Counted from the stretch's first letter, positions 50,496 through 61,325 are shown. The stretch is 64,000 nt of DNA from CAVVUF01 sp963751425 (GCA_963751425.1 CAVVUF010000002.1:1178001-1242000); one strand, 5' to 3'. Program-made: numbers and translations. The notes: a model not told the origin generated them from the sequence alone.

Positions 50496-50993
50496 TTATT
50501 GTACAAATTGAATAGGATGAATAGTGACATCCTTCCTCACCCAAATAGGTGTCGTCTGTGCCAAACGTGAAGCTGCATCTTTGAGATATTCCTCGGTCTC
50601 CGACTGGTAATCAGGTAGTATTTGTGCCAAAGGTACAGCGCGATAGGCATAATGCCACAGGTTCAGATCCTGCAATTGTTGATCAAAGAGAAGGATGTCA
50701 ATATCTATCGTACGCGGAGAATTTTTATCCCTGGTACTTATGTGTGCCAGTTGTGCCTCCAAGGGATGGAGCACCTGCTCTTTAATACTTTCCGCCTCGA
50801 GTGCGGTTGAAACCAACAAAGCGGCGTTGAGAATATTGGCACCGTCAGATCCTACAGCCTTGGATTTCCAAACAGAGGAAGTTTGTAATATTGTCAACTG
50901 CTTTTGCAAAAGACTAACTGCCAGAGGAATATTTTTCTCGGGCTGGATATTCGATCCCAGGAGTAGGGAGACGTGATGCAAGGCTTGTTTCAT
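50496..50993 (-). CDS. folK: 2-amino-4-hydroxy-6-hydroxymethyldihydropteridine pyrophosphokinase
   Basis: 165 residues. SLLLGSNIQPEKN opens the HPPK fold and RDKNSPRTIDIDILLFD is its ATP/pterin signature. It transfers pyrophosphate from ATP to the pterin in folate synthesis. The ATG at 50993 gives a complete enzyme; in-frame residues before it look like a fragment of FolB (see 51006-51068). It follows folE in the same direction, a partial folate operon. Confidence 0.9.
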   Translation of the reverse strand: MKQALHHVSLLLGSNIQPEKNIPLAVSLLQKQLTILQTSSVWKSKAVGSDGANILNAALLVSTALEAESIKEQVLHPLEAQLAHISTRDKNSPRTIDIDILLFDQQLQDLNLWHYAYRAVPLAQILPDYQSETEEYLKDAASRLAQTTPIWVRKDVTIHPIQFVQ

Positions 50994-51005
50994 GCCATTT
51001 CTTCT

Positions 51006-51068
51006 GAGGTTGATCAAGATTTCCTGTGGCTTTTTACGTTCCCAATCAGTGACTCTGATGATTCCACT
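51006..51068 (-). pseudogene. Fragment of dihydroneopterin aldolase (FolB)
   Basis: In frame with and just before FolK, the sequence reads GIIRVTDWERKKPQEILINL. This matches the N-terminal FolB pattern (G-x-x-x-W-E-R-x-K-x-Q-x-I-x-I-N-L) and then stops being FolB-like. The rest of the aldolase, about 95 residues, is missing. An internal deletion between folE and folK is the simplest explanation; it is based on a short match. Confidence 0.5.
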
Positions 51069-51727
51069 TACCGCTCATTTCGTTGCATACCACAGGCGGT
51101 AAAGAACTCAGATCGTAGCGCTGCATCGTTGGCGTAGTAGCCACGCCAAACGGTGGTGCGTGTCATCGGCGCTGTTTCTCGTACGCCTCGCATTTCCATA
51201 CACAAATGGTGTGCTTCAAGAAAAACAGCCACACCGTGCGGATGAAGCATGGTTTCCAATGTATCCGCAATTTGCTGGCCTATTCGTTCCTGGACAGAAA
51301 AACGCTTCGAAAAAAGCCGCATCATCCGGGTGAGCTTGGATATACCGATGATGTTCTCGTGAGCAATGTAACCTACGTAAGCCATGCCGTAGAACGGAAG
51401 GGCATGGTGTTCACACAGAGCGAAAAAGTTGATCGGTCCTTCAATGACCTGGCTGATCCTGCAGTCTGGCTCACCACGGCACTCTGTCTCAAAAATCCGT
51501 AGGAGCTTGGGATCACCATCGTATCCTTCAGTTGGATTAAGTTGCTTTAATAAATCGTCGTGGAGTATCTTTTTGTTGCTGGTGTATTTATATCCATTCC
51601 AAATGCAGAAAAAGATTTCTGCAGCATAACCTTCAAACTTGAGAAATTGCTCGTCTGAAATGTGGCGCATCTGCAGTTCCATAGCCGTAAGATATTCAAG
51701 ATCATCTGAGTTGTCGTGGATATTCAA
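51068..51727 (-). CDS. folE: GTP cyclohydrolase I
   Basis: 219 residues, uninterrupted. Zinc and active-site motifs: FALCEHHALPFYG, GISKLTRMMRLFSKRFSVQERI, and EAHHLCMEMRGVRE. It converts GTP to dihydroneopterin triphosphate, the first step of folate synthesis. The start is a TTG (51727) behind AGGAGGT at ideal spacing; no suitable ATG exists. Its stop touches the FolB fragment and FolK. Confidence 0.93.
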   Translation of the reverse strand: MNIHDNSDDLEYLTAMELQMRHISDEQFLKFEGYAAEIFFCIWNGYKYTSNKKILHDDLLKQLNPTEGYDGDPKLLRIFETECRGEPDCRISQVIEGPINFFALCEHHALPFYGMAYVGYIAHENIIGISKLTRMMRLFSKRFSVQERIGQQIADTLETMLHPHGVAVFLEAHHLCMEMRGVRETAPMTRTTVWRGYYANDAALRSEFFTACGMQRNER

Positions 51728-51799
51728 GATTACCTCCTGCTTTTCGTTTTCTTTAACATGGGATCACCTTTTGGCATGTTTCCTAATTCCTCGGGGAGA

Positions 51800-52049
51800 T
51801 CATCCTATTTCGCTATCTTCCTCTTCGCTTTCCTTAGCCCGCCATTTTTTATAGGCTACCTCAATTTCCTCTGCTGTATGGGTATCGCATGCGACCAGCG
51901 GTCGTTGCTTATCTGGCACGCAATGCCCGCCGGGGCTGGTCACGGTACAACCCACCAGCCTGCCGTCCGGGGCATACACGGCAAGGATGTTGGTTATTCT
52001 GCCGCATACGATGCAGCCATGCATCTCGACCATTTTTATTTTCGGACAT
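51800..52049 (-). CDS. Small Cys-containing protein, unknown function
   Basis: About 82 residues. HGCIVCGRITNILAVYAPDG, GGHCVPDKQRPLVACDTH carry four cysteines and two histidines that could bind a metal. It ends in an acidic tail (KESEEEDSEIG). An ATG at 52049 follows GGGAGA and joins the frame if one A is removed from a run of five near 52037; otherwise the ATG at 52033 is used. No family recognised. Confidence 0.55.
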
Positions 52050-52180
52050 ACATCTCCCGGAATGCCCAGGTCTAACGCCGCTGGGCTTGACTTTCTACCC
52101 TCAAGCAAAAACGTTCGCTTTCTCGTGGTTCATGAGCAAGTGCGAATAATTGGCGTTGAGAAGATCGATCCAGTCATTTG

Positions 52181-52659
52181 TTATGGCTGATCATCTCCTG
52201 TTCGGAGCCAGTGCTTCTGCTGCCAGGCATCCAAATATCGGGGTTCCGGCCAGAATTCCTCTGGAATGAAGTCTGAACCTTCCACGGGAAATATGCACCC
52301 ACCCCGGTTAGGTTGTGTCCAGCCAAATTCGATCTCCTGATCGCAGTTGGCGCAGTTCACATAAAACTCGTCACTTTCTGGGTTGTTCTCCGACTCGAAT
52401 ATTTCGTACTCTTCTGGTTCAGAAGCAGAATGATCTTCCGCATATTCGCCGAAGTCTCCTCTCTCAACTTCTTTGTCTGGTTTTTCCTCCACCCTTTTCT
52501 TTAAATTCGTAATGCCAGTGATGATAAGCTTCAAGCGGTCCCCATTCTTGCCAGCTTTCACTCTCAGGTCCAGCCAGGATGGTCCAAATATGAGTGACAA
52601 TTAATTCTATGATCGCCGCATTTTTTGCAGGTGAATTTCCAGGTTTGGCGATCCTTCAT
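52181..52659 (-). CDS. Zinc-ribbon acidic protein, unknown function
   Basis: About 160 residues. ATG at 52659 is preceded by AAAGGAG. The start reads MKDRQTWKFTCKKCGDH; the frame changes near 52610 to IVTHIWTILAGPESESWQEW and back near 52515. The C-terminal half is very acidic (EDHSASEPEEYEIFESENN) and has a second pair CANCDQEIEFGWTQP. N- and C-terminal CxxC pairs suggest metal binding. Downstream of the PRC-barrel gene; 153 bases between. Confidence 0.6.
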
Positions 52660-52812
52660 GTTGTACTCCTTTGTCAATCACCATCACCGGTTGCATATAT
52701 CCATCGATGCGGATCGTGGGTAAAATCGTAAATATGTGATCCTGCCTGGTTTTCGTCTTTTGCATCTCCGACAGCTGCACCGTCCAAGGTAGGTTGCTCA
52801 ACCAATCCCAAC

Positions 52813-53450
52813 TCAGGACCAGCGCCTGCGCACCGGGAAGGTCGGCAGAGACTCGATCTGATGCTTATCGAGCTTCAGGAACACGGTATCGTCCCGTGTA
52901 TCACCCATCGCTGAAAGGGGGATGATCACATCCTTCTGTCCCCACAGATGCCCTTCGCGCATCACCAGATGGGTGATGTGGCCGTTCTTCGGGTTGACCA
53001 CGAATTCGTCAACATGACCAACATAACCATCCGTCGCCTCTACGCGGGTACCACGGCGCACAGCCAGTTCTCCCGGCGGGATCTGTTGATGCTTCCACGG
53101 GCACTTGTACGGTTATTTTAGGCGTAACATAGGGCAAGTAGTAGTATGATCCCATTCCATACATTCTACCGCCATATCCATACATAATCAGGCACCTTCT
53201 CTTCGATGAACTTCGTTTTGACAAACGGATCCATCTTCTCCAGTTCTGCCTTGCTGCAGCGCAGTCGAATTGTATCGTCTATCGTTTCGGACACAAAATC
53301 AACCGGTACAATGTACTCTGTATTGGGTGACGAATCCTCTTTCACCACCAGATGGGTTACCTTGTCGATAACCGGGTTGATCAGCACATACACTGAGTGT
53401 CCACAGATACCGTCGGTACACTCAACTTGAGCGTTTAAAGGAATTTCCAT
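52813..53450 (-). CDS. Tandem PRC-barrel protein
   Basis: About 210 residues after joining breaks near 53180 and 53085. Two PRC-barrel domains: first LNAQVECTDGICGHSVYVLI ... THLVVKEDSSPNTEYIVPVD; second GTRVEATDGYVGHVDEFVV ... THLVMREGHLWGQKDVIIP. Between them is a Tyr/Gly-rich linker (YGGRMYGMGSYYYLPYV). PRC barrels bind RNA or protein partners or serve in stress and photosynthesis; here the role is unknown. GGAGATTAGAATG at the start is identical to that of the GlsB gene. Element C lies 136 bases upstream. Confidence 0.78.
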
Positions 53451-53490
53451 TCTAATCTCCGTTTCTTTTATAAAAGGTTTATTATTTGAT

Positions 53491-53522
53491 GTCATGCGAA
53501 GGGTGTAGCCTCTTCGCATGAC
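53491..53522 (-). promoter_or_regulatory. Leader hairpin of the PRC-barrel gene
   Basis: GTCATGCGAAG and CTTCGCATGAC form a perfect 11-base-pair stem with a 10-base loop, 41 bases before the start codon. The outer GTCAT/ATGAC matches the outer stem of the leader at 50309-50340. Confidence 0.6.
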
Positions 53523-53586
53523 GGCTTAACAAGATGGATAGGTCTTCCAGGGGTTGTTGATATAGCCAGTCTGAACCGCCTAACTT

Positions 53587-53640
53587 TAAGTATAGCGGCA
53601 TAGAGTTCAAAAGCGTCACAACACGCCAGCGGGTGTGTTT
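53587..53640 (-). promoter_or_regulatory. Regulon promoter element, copy C
   Basis: Minus strand: TGTGACGCTTTTGA (53620-53607), 12 bases, TATACTTA (53594-53587), 136 bases before the PRC-barrel start. Upstream, AACAC and GTGTT form an inverted repeat, as in copy A. Confidence 0.6.
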
Positions 53641-53655
53641 GTCGGGTTACCTTCC

Positions 53656-53683
53656 TATCGACAAGTATTTCCAAAAGTCCCCA
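53656..53683 (-). pseudogene. Short remnant of a PAP2 gene 3' end
   Basis: 22 of 28 bases match 62994-63021 inside the PAP2 gene; all six differences are transitions. In both places the match lies just upstream (minus sense) of the regulon element. It suggests the element once moved or was duplicated with part of a PAP2 gene. Confidence 0.4.
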
Positions 53684-53858
53684 TTACGTCCATATTTTTC
53701 AAACCGTGTTACCGGTGTTGCAGCGGGCATGAAAGATGGAAAGCAAGTCTAGCCCAGTTCAGAGTTGGTAAGATGTCAGTATTGGGTTAAATTGAAGTAA
53801 TGACGACGGACCTTAATACTTTACGTGACTTTGCCGGTACCATATCTTGGCTGCTTTT

Positions 53859-53872
53859 CCTATCCGGATAGG
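53859..53872. promoter_or_regulatory. 14-base perfect palindrome in a gene-free stretch
   Basis: CCTATCCGGATAGG is its own reverse complement. It lies midway in the gap between the PAS-GGDEF and PRC-barrel genes. The surrounding 53684-54036 region shows no supported gene. A protein-binding site is possible; no partner can be named. Confidence 0.3.
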
Positions 53873-54036
53873 TAAAGTAACCAGTACGGGTGTCTTATAC
53901 GATTATTCCAGGCTGCCTTCCACTCGAGTTTCTGGCTATGGAAAGAATATTTGCACCTAACGGGGTATCCAAAAACCGTCATCCAGGAAGGCTCTTACTC
54001 GACCTGATTTAGGCTTTACTGTGGTTTAGCTCGGTG

Positions 54037-55119
54037 TCACAGCTCATCGATTTCCAGTGGATTCTCTGGATTTTTCTTGGCAGCCGTTGACATCACTTTT
54101 CTTCGTTTCTGGAGATACATGGCTGCATCTGCTTCTTTGAGCGTTTCCTTTAATAAATTGCCATATTCGGCAGTTGAAATACCGATCGAAATTTGCAGGG
54201 GGTTTTCTGTTGGGTAGTTGGTATTGTGTTCTTGGAGGAAATTGTACAACCTGGGCAGAACAAATTCGGCTGCTTTTGCACTGGTATCGGGAAGGAGTAC
54301 AGCAAACTCATCCCCACCGATGCGTGCGATCACGTCCTCGACACGGAAGGTGATGGTCAGCACCTTAGCGACGCGTTTGAGCATGTTATCCCCAGCAGCA
54401 TGACCCTGTCGGTCGTTTATCATCTTCAAACGGTCCACATCTACCATCAAGATACTGATGGGGTAACGGCGCCCGCGTTCGAGCCGCTCCATAGATTTTA
54501 TAAAAAAGGCGCGATTATATAATCCAGTCAATGCATCGTGCAGGCTCAAGTGTTGCAGTTTGATTTCCGCTTGTTTGCGCGCCTTGGATGTCCATCACCA
54601 CGGTGCGGCATTCTTGCCCTTCTTCAACTGCAATAGCTTCAATTTGTACCCAAAAGGCTCCATTGCCCTCTTTTGCAGGATCACTTCACAAGATTGTTTG
54701 ACATGCTCTTCGAATACCTGCTCGAGAAAAGTGTGGAAAGCGAGCAGGTCACCATTTGCAACACTCTGCCGAACCGCATGCCCACCAACTGGGCTCGCTC
54801 TACTCCCAGCAGACACGCCCCGTTTAGATTGACCTGACTTACCGTCCCATCGCGTCCTTCAGCGTAAAATAGCCTACTGGGGCGAAGTCATACAGGTCGG
54901 TGTAGCGTTTTAACCAGGTCTCCACCTCAGTTCGTGCCCGTCGCAATTCTTCGTTTTGCATCTCCAGCTCGATCTGGTGAACTTGCAGTTCGTGGACAAG
55001 TCGTTGGATATCTGCATCGGTTAGGGGAGGGCTCTCTTGAGTGTGGCTCTGGGTGTAATTCGCTTCGGCTAAGCGGCGCAGCTCGGCGAATTCGGTTGAA
55101 GGGTCAGGCTTTTTTTCAT
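54037..55119 (-). CDS. PAS-GGDEF diguanylate cyclase
   Basis: About 360 residues with breaks near 55110 (A run), 54830-54880 and 54560-54600. Start ATG at 55119 behind AAGGAGG. An N-terminal helical region (LVHELQVHQIELEMQNEELR) leads into a PAS domain (YTDLYDFAPVGYF). The GGDEF domain contains LTGLYNRAFFIKSMERLERG, GGDEF active site in IARIGGDEFAVLLP and inhibition site RVED five residues earlier. It should synthesise cyclic di-GMP. The start is 11 bases after the CheB-CheR protein stop, so the two are co-transcribed. Confidence 0.83.
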
Positions 55120-55130
55120 AAAATTCCTCC

Positions 55131-58100
55131 TTATTCCGATTTTGAGTGGGTCGTGCGCTTTCTGCGCCTATTGGTATCCTCGAAAATTACGCAAAAGCGT
55201 TCCTGGCTTTCGCCCGGGCGGTAAACATAGCAGCGGTATCGTTTTCCGGTCGGAGCATGATCCATCTCGAAGCTGTCTGGCACCCCGCTTATGATACAAC
55301 TTGTCCGAAGGCCTTGATCCAACTCGGTTCGATGCTAGGCCAGACCTGATGGATGGTCTTACCCTGCACTTTCTCATTCTTTAACATCCATGATCCGTTC
55401 AAAAGCATCGTTCATGAAGACAAACCGGCAGCTTACGAGAATGCCATCCTCGTCAAACACGGATTCAAACAGTGCAAAGGCATTGGTCATATGCTTGAAG
55501 AGTGCTTTCATCTCTCGTTCGCTTTCACGCAGGACCGCCTCCAGCTTTTTGGCAACGCTGATGTCCGTAAAGGTAATTACCACCCCATCGATGCGGTTAT
55601 CCAGGGTGCGGTAGGGCATGATCCGGACCGATAAACCAGCGCCCAGTCGCGGGTGTTAACCGGCTTTTCCTTAAAGACCAGGGTGCGCAGCACCTCCTGT
55701 ACATCCTCGCTCAGCTCAGGGTAAAACAGATCGGAGGCAATATCGGTGAACGGTCGGCCAACATCGCCCGGGATCAGTTTGATGATTTTAGATGCCTGGT
55801 TGGTGAAGCGCCGGATATGGAGCGCCTCATCCAGAAAAAGTGTGGCAATATCGGTGCTGTTCAATAAATTTTTCATGTCATTGTTGGCCTGCGACAGCTC
55901 GTCCACCCTGGCTTGAAGTTCATGGTTGACGGTCTGCATTTCTTCGTTGAGCGACTGCATCTCTTCTTTAGAGGTGGTCAGCTCTTCATTGGTGCTCTGC
56001 AATTCCTCGTTGGTAGATTGGAGTTCCTCATTGGCCGATTTAAGCTCTTCTTGCGAGGTTTGCATCTCTTCGCGAGTGGTCTGCAGCTCCTCGCTGAGAG
56101 TGCTGGAGCTCCTGCTCCAATTGGGCTTGGTAGGCGCTGGCTGGCCGGATGCTTGCCGGGTCTTGTCCGGCGCTTTGGCTGCGGGCGGGCGCTGGCACAT
56201 CGCTGAAGACGATCATCACCATCCCCTGCAGCGCCTCCGGTTCTGTCAGCGGTTGGAGGGTGAGGTTCACCATTTGGCTGCCGCCGTTGGTGCCCACGAC
56301 CAGATTTTTGAGGGTACGGCGGTTTTTTCACGGAGCGCTTTTTGAAAGGCGCTGTCCAGTTCGTAACGCAGCCCTTCACGCGCCATAGCAAAGATATTCC
56401 AGTTGGCCTTGCCAGCGGCTGGCTCAAGGTATTTGCCCGTTCGCCCGCTGATGTAAAGGATGTCGCCCTTGTTGTTGATCAGTACGGCGGGCGGGGCAAA
56501 GCGCTGCAGGATCAGTTGGTCGGCCAGCGCCTGGAGGTTCGGGGTTGGCGCCCTGAGCTTTGAATTGGGTAGCAGCATCCGGCTCTGACCAGTGGCAAGG
56601 CAGGGATAAAATGTGGCGGGAAAATCGATTCGCTCAGCCGGCAGAGCGGAATCGATCCGCCGGTAAAGCCGCAGTTTCCCGTGAAGTGGCGGTAAAGAGA
56701 TTGCTAAAACTGCCGATGGTCTCGGCACTGCCCAGAAAGAGAATGCCGCTGGGGTTGAGACTGTAATGAAAGAGCGGGATGAAGCTTTTTTTGCAACTCG
56801 GCGTCCAGATAAATCAGCAGGTTGCGGCAGACCAGAAGGTCAAGCTGGGTAAAGGGTGGATCCATAACCAGGTTCTGCGGAGCAAAGATCACCATCTCGC
56901 GGATTTCTTTGTTGACCCGGTAGCCGTGCTCTTCCTTGATAAAGAAGCGGCGCAGGCGTTCCGGCGAGACATCCGCGGCAATATTGGCCGGATAGATGCC
57001 CTGGCGGGCTTTGTCGACCGCATCCTGGTCGAGGTCGGTGGCAAAGATCTGCAGAGTGAAAAGGTCTCGTGCCGGCCTGACCTGCTCGAGCGCTTCTTTA
57101 AAGATCATAGCCAGCGAATAGGCTTCCTCGCCGGTCGAGCAACCGGCGATCCAGGCGCGCAGCGTCCTACCGGACGGCTCGGGCTGCCAGCAAGGCAGGG
57201 AATAATCTCGTTTTTAAATTGCTCCCAGGCAGCCGGGTCGCGGAAGAAGCTGGTCACCCCGATCAAAAGTTCCTTGAAGAGCAGCTCGATTTCCTGAGGG
57301 TTCTCCTGCAGATAAACGCACGTAATTCACGATCCGGTCAATCTGGTGGATTGCCCATGCGCCGTTCGATGCGGCGGTAGATGGTGCTCTTTTTGTACAG
57401 CGAAAAGTCGTGGCCGGTCTGCAACGCGCAGCAAGATGAAAATCTTTTCGAGGGCGCTCTGGGCTTTATCTCTCCAGCGTCAGAGTCAGGGTGAGTGCAG
57501 CAAGGGCGGTGTGCTGGAGGTAAGCGATGATCTTGCCGGGCAGTTCCTCGACCGTGGCGACCACATCCGCCAACCCGGCATCAATGGCGCTGCGCGGCAT
57601 GCCGTCGAATTTGGCCGATGCCGGCGCCTGCACAAAGACCGCCCCGGCTTTTTCCTTGATGGCGCGCAGGCCGAGCGTGCCATCCGAGCCCATCCCCGAG
57701 AGGATGACGCCGACACTGCGTTCCTGCTGGTCATCCGCCAGGGAGCGGAAGAAGAAGTCAATCGGCAGGCGCAGCCCGCGCGGCGCCACCGGAGCGAGCA
57801 GGTGCAGTACGCCGTGCAGGATCGACATATCCTTATTGGGCGGGATCACGTAGACTGTGTTCGGTTCGACCTTAAGGCGATCCTTGACCTGAACGATCCG
57901 CATGGGGGTGGCTACGCTGCAGCAGTTCGACCATGATGCCCTTTGTGAGTTCGGGTCGAGGTGTTGAACGATCACAAAAGCCATGCCGCAGCTCGGGCGG
58001 TACGTTCTTCAAGAATATTTCGAGCGCTTCCAACCCGCCAGCCGAAGCACCGATGCCGACAATAGGGAAGGGGCACTCAGCGCCACCGGGGGCGGTGTTA

Positions 58101-58201
58101 TCATCGCTGACAGGGGACGGCATTTCTTCCAACCCGGTGATTTGGTCAGATTCTTCGGCTGTTTTTGGCTGGGGGCTGGCAGGTATCGCTTGCCTTGTCA
58201 T
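55131..58201 (-). CDS. CheB-CheR-PAS hybrid signalling protein
   Basis: About 1020 residues with at least seven frame changes. Start ATG at 58201 behind AGGAGAT. CheB methylesterase: Ser in GIGASAGGLEALE, His in VIVQHLDPNS, Asp in GMGSDGTLGLRAI. CheR methyltransferase: FATDLDQDAVDKARQGIYP and LVCRNLLIYLD. Then a PAS domain (GDILYISGRTGKYLEP), a long coiled coil with heptads such as SANEELQSTNEELQSTNEEL, another PAS (NDMKNLLNSTDIATLFLDE), and a last PAS (VPDSFEMDHAPTGKRYRCYV). It should modify and demethylate chemoreceptor-like partners; no chemotaxis genes flank it. Its neighbour is a cyclic di-GMP synthase, so the pair may link sensing to cyclic di-GMP. Confidence 0.84.
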
Positions 58202-58545
58202 GACACAATCTCCTGGGTGGTAAAATAATCGATCTCGTAAGTCCACCCTCAGATTGGGGATCTAATCAACACGGTGTTTCTCACAAAATTGGGCAAGCTG
58301 TGAGGCCTAAAGTTATCAATGACGCGAGGGAATCCGAATCAATTGTGGATATTATGCTGATTTATCGGAGTTGTCAAGATTAAATTAAATCATATCATTC
58401 ACCATTAAATTCGCTTGCACAACCTCAAAGTGGGGGAGGATCTGCGTAACTGGTTGGTGATTACTTGAACCTCGAAACACCTCTCCACCTGGACACATCA
58501 TGAACAGCTCACCCGGAGGCATGTACGCTGTAATACCTGCTGAAA
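58202..58545. other. 344 bases without a gene
   Basis: No plausible product in either strand. It should contain the promoter of the CheB-CheR operon and the end of the surface-protein transcript, but I see no clear terminator or copy of the regulon element here. Confidence 0.4.
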
Positions 58546-61325
58546 TCAATCTTGAACTCCGTAAGCCGATAAAGGCGAGTTAGTCGAATTTCTACCTAAT
58601 GACCACACGGACGGAAGGGTCGTCAGGTTGTTTTGCGAGCTGAGCTGCGATTTGCCACCAGACGAAATATCGCGATACCGTACCGTTCCTGCTCGATAGG
58701 GGGACAGGATCACGATCCAATATTTGGTTCCCCCTGTGAGATTTGTTGCTGGGAGGGTCACAGAATTCCAGGCTCCCCTGACCGGATTGATAATCGTTCC
58801 CTTGATCATGAGCGTTCCTGGGTTATCAGTCCCTGTATTTGTATACAACCCAACAACCACACTGGCTGCACTGTTCAAGCTGTCGATATAGACATACAAG
58901 CGAGTGACCTGACCACTGCTGCTGGAAGTGTATTGAAAAGCCTCGGCCCTACCCCCGCACTCAGTTCCTGTCTTGGCCCCAGGCTGGTAGTTCCGATCAA
59001 GATAATTGGGATACGCGTGGGTGTAAGAGAAGGGCTGGAGGTTTGGGTTGGTGTTGCGGTGGCAGTGCGGGTAATCGTCGCAGTGGCTGTGTGGGTGGGA
59101 GTTTGAGTAAACATAGGTGTATTGGTACTTGCCACAGTCGCTGTGGATGTGGGTGTTAGTGTCTTGGTTGCGGTAGCTGTGAACGTGGGTCCCACCTGGT
59201 TGGTAGGGGTCGGGGTGGCGGTGTGACTGGGTGTCAACGTTGCCGTGGCGGTCGATGTTATGAAGGGACCTGCTGTAGATGTGCTGGTGGGCGTTAAGAT
59301 CGGTAGTATAGATGCAAGTCGACCATAATAAAGCGTGGGATTTTGATAAGGTGTGGAAAAGAATAAGAATTTAATGGTCTCAGGACGGTTGAACCCTATT
59401 ACAGACCATATTAACCGATGGGGCTGGTGTCAAAAGATGAAGAACCGGGAGGAGCTGCAAATAGCTGCGGAAGTCCCCAAGTCCCATCTCCCGCTTGCTT
59501 GATTACACACATCTCATTTTCGGATTTGCAGGAGCTGTTCTGAGGGTGACCATGCCCGATAATATACAACTCACCCGCATTATTCCATGCCAGGGCTGGG
59601 TCATGGGAATAAGCATTCAATGCCTGGTCCACCCAGCCAGTTCCATGATTAGAAACATAATGAATGCGCCCATAGTTTCCTGAGCTATCCCGATCCTCAA
59701 TATAGGCTAGATGCTTTGTGCCATCCAGGCTGATCAGCAGACTGGGTCCCTGGTCAATATTGATCCCAAAATACGGTGAAATCCATATCGGAGCTGTACT
59801 GACAGTTTCGATGCTGCCCCAAATCCCCTGTTGCGTCCGGGTGCGAGATAAGATGCGTACTGGACTGGTGGCTTCTGAGATCCAGGCCACAGTTTAAAGA
59901 ATTGTCCAGGGGTGATACCGCTGCCACGGGATGGTTGGCATTGCCAGCGATATCCACCTGAACTGAATTTCCAACCTGTGTCAGTGTGTTTGCCGCCTGA
60001 TTGTATGAATATGCCAGGTGAATAATATGGTTTGTCCTGTTCCAATATACAACATGCATCAAACCGTTTAAATCGATCATCCCCGAAACACCACTGGTTC
60101 CTAAATAATCCCCTGTTACCGTTCCACTGTCCGCAGCCAGGATTATGGGATTGGAGAAAGTGTTCGTGGCGATATTGAAAGGATAATCTTTTAACCCGCT
60201 GGATCGAAAATTCGCCAGCACATGGATGGTGCTTGCCCCATCGTAGACCGTTTCGATGGAGATTGGCACATCACTGGCTGTCAACTGGGCAGCTAAGGTA
60301 AAATCGCTCATCGAGCCTGGCAATCCAGGTTGAGCTGTCCAATAGCAAAATATGAATGTAGAATTTGCCTGTCCTGAAAAGACATACAACCGGTCTGTGT
60401 TTGCACGAACAATCTGGTGTGGAATGACATCCGTGAATCCACTGCCTATTGAAAAAAACGTAGATGAGATTGGCACCCCCTCGGTGGTCGGGAGCGAGGT
60501 GGCGGTGGGGGTCCAGGTAGCTGTGGATGAGGGCTGTAACGTGGCGGTAGAGGTTCCGGTAGCCGTGGGTGAGAGTAGTGGGGTGGTGGTGGGGGTCCCG
60601 GTAGCCGTGGCCGAGGGCGACGGTGTGAGGGTTATTGTGGTGATGGTTGTTGCACTTGAGGTTGGGGTAGATATTGATGTTTCCTCAACAGCATAAGCGG
60701 AAATAGGAGAATTTGTCCAACTATTACCTTTTGACCAGGTGACAGGCAGAGTGGTTAAATTTGATTGAGCGCTGGTTTGAGCTGCACCCCCCGTTTGCAA
60801 GTCCCTAAATCTCACTTCACCGTTGCTTGCAGGTCCCAAGATCGCAATCCAATACCGGCTGCTCTGTAAGACACCTGCCGGGGGAACCGCAACCGAATTC
60901 CAGGCGCTCTTGGTTGGATTCAAAATGATGCCTTGTGTCAATAAACTGCCTGGGTTGTTATTCACATCCGAATACAGACCCATCACGACCTGCGTCGCTG
61001 TGCTGCTCCCATCAATGAAGACATATATTTTATTAACAGTTCCGCTGTTCGTAGCAGTAAATTGAAATGCCTCTGCCATTCCCGCAGCGTTATAATCCAT
61101 ATTGGCCTCTATATTTGTATCCCCCACGAGGACGGTTATCGCTGCTTCAACTCCGAAAGTGGTAATGAAAAGAATCTGGAACGCTAATAGACCCACGATG
61201 ATGTAAATCTGTCCGCGTCCACCAAAACCAAAGCGCCTCATGGCCTTCATAAAAGGACTAAATGCTGCCTGATTGCCTGTCCTTTTCATATCTGCTTTGA
61301 TTACCTTGCTATGTGTGGCATCCAT
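58546..61325 (-). CDS. Large surface protein with duplicated terminal domain, Thr-rich linkers and propeller-like centre
   Basis: About 926 residues after breaks near 59880, 59370 and 58920. ATG at 61325 follows AAGGAGA. A cytoplasmic N-tail precedes a single helix (IYIIVGLLAFQILFITTFGV), then: domain 1 (AEAFQFTATNSGTVNKIYVF ... NLTTLPVTWSKGNSW), a Thr/Pro/Ser linker, a propeller-like middle (HIHVLANF-type repeats; HLAYIEDRDSSGNYGRIHYVS), a second 'TATxTPT' linker, and domain 2 (YTSSSSGQVTRLYVYIDSLN ... NLTTLPSVWSLGRNSTNSPL), which clearly duplicates domain 1. No catalytic motif found. Likely anchored by its N-terminal helix and exposed outside; binding or adhesion is inference. Confidence 0.72.

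Noticed and set aside
59010..59240. Low-complexity GTGGCGGT-like tandem DNA (also near 60470-60670)
   Set aside because: On the minus strand it encodes Thr/Pro/Ala linkers of the surface protein. It is a coding low-complexity stretch and not an independent repeat element.
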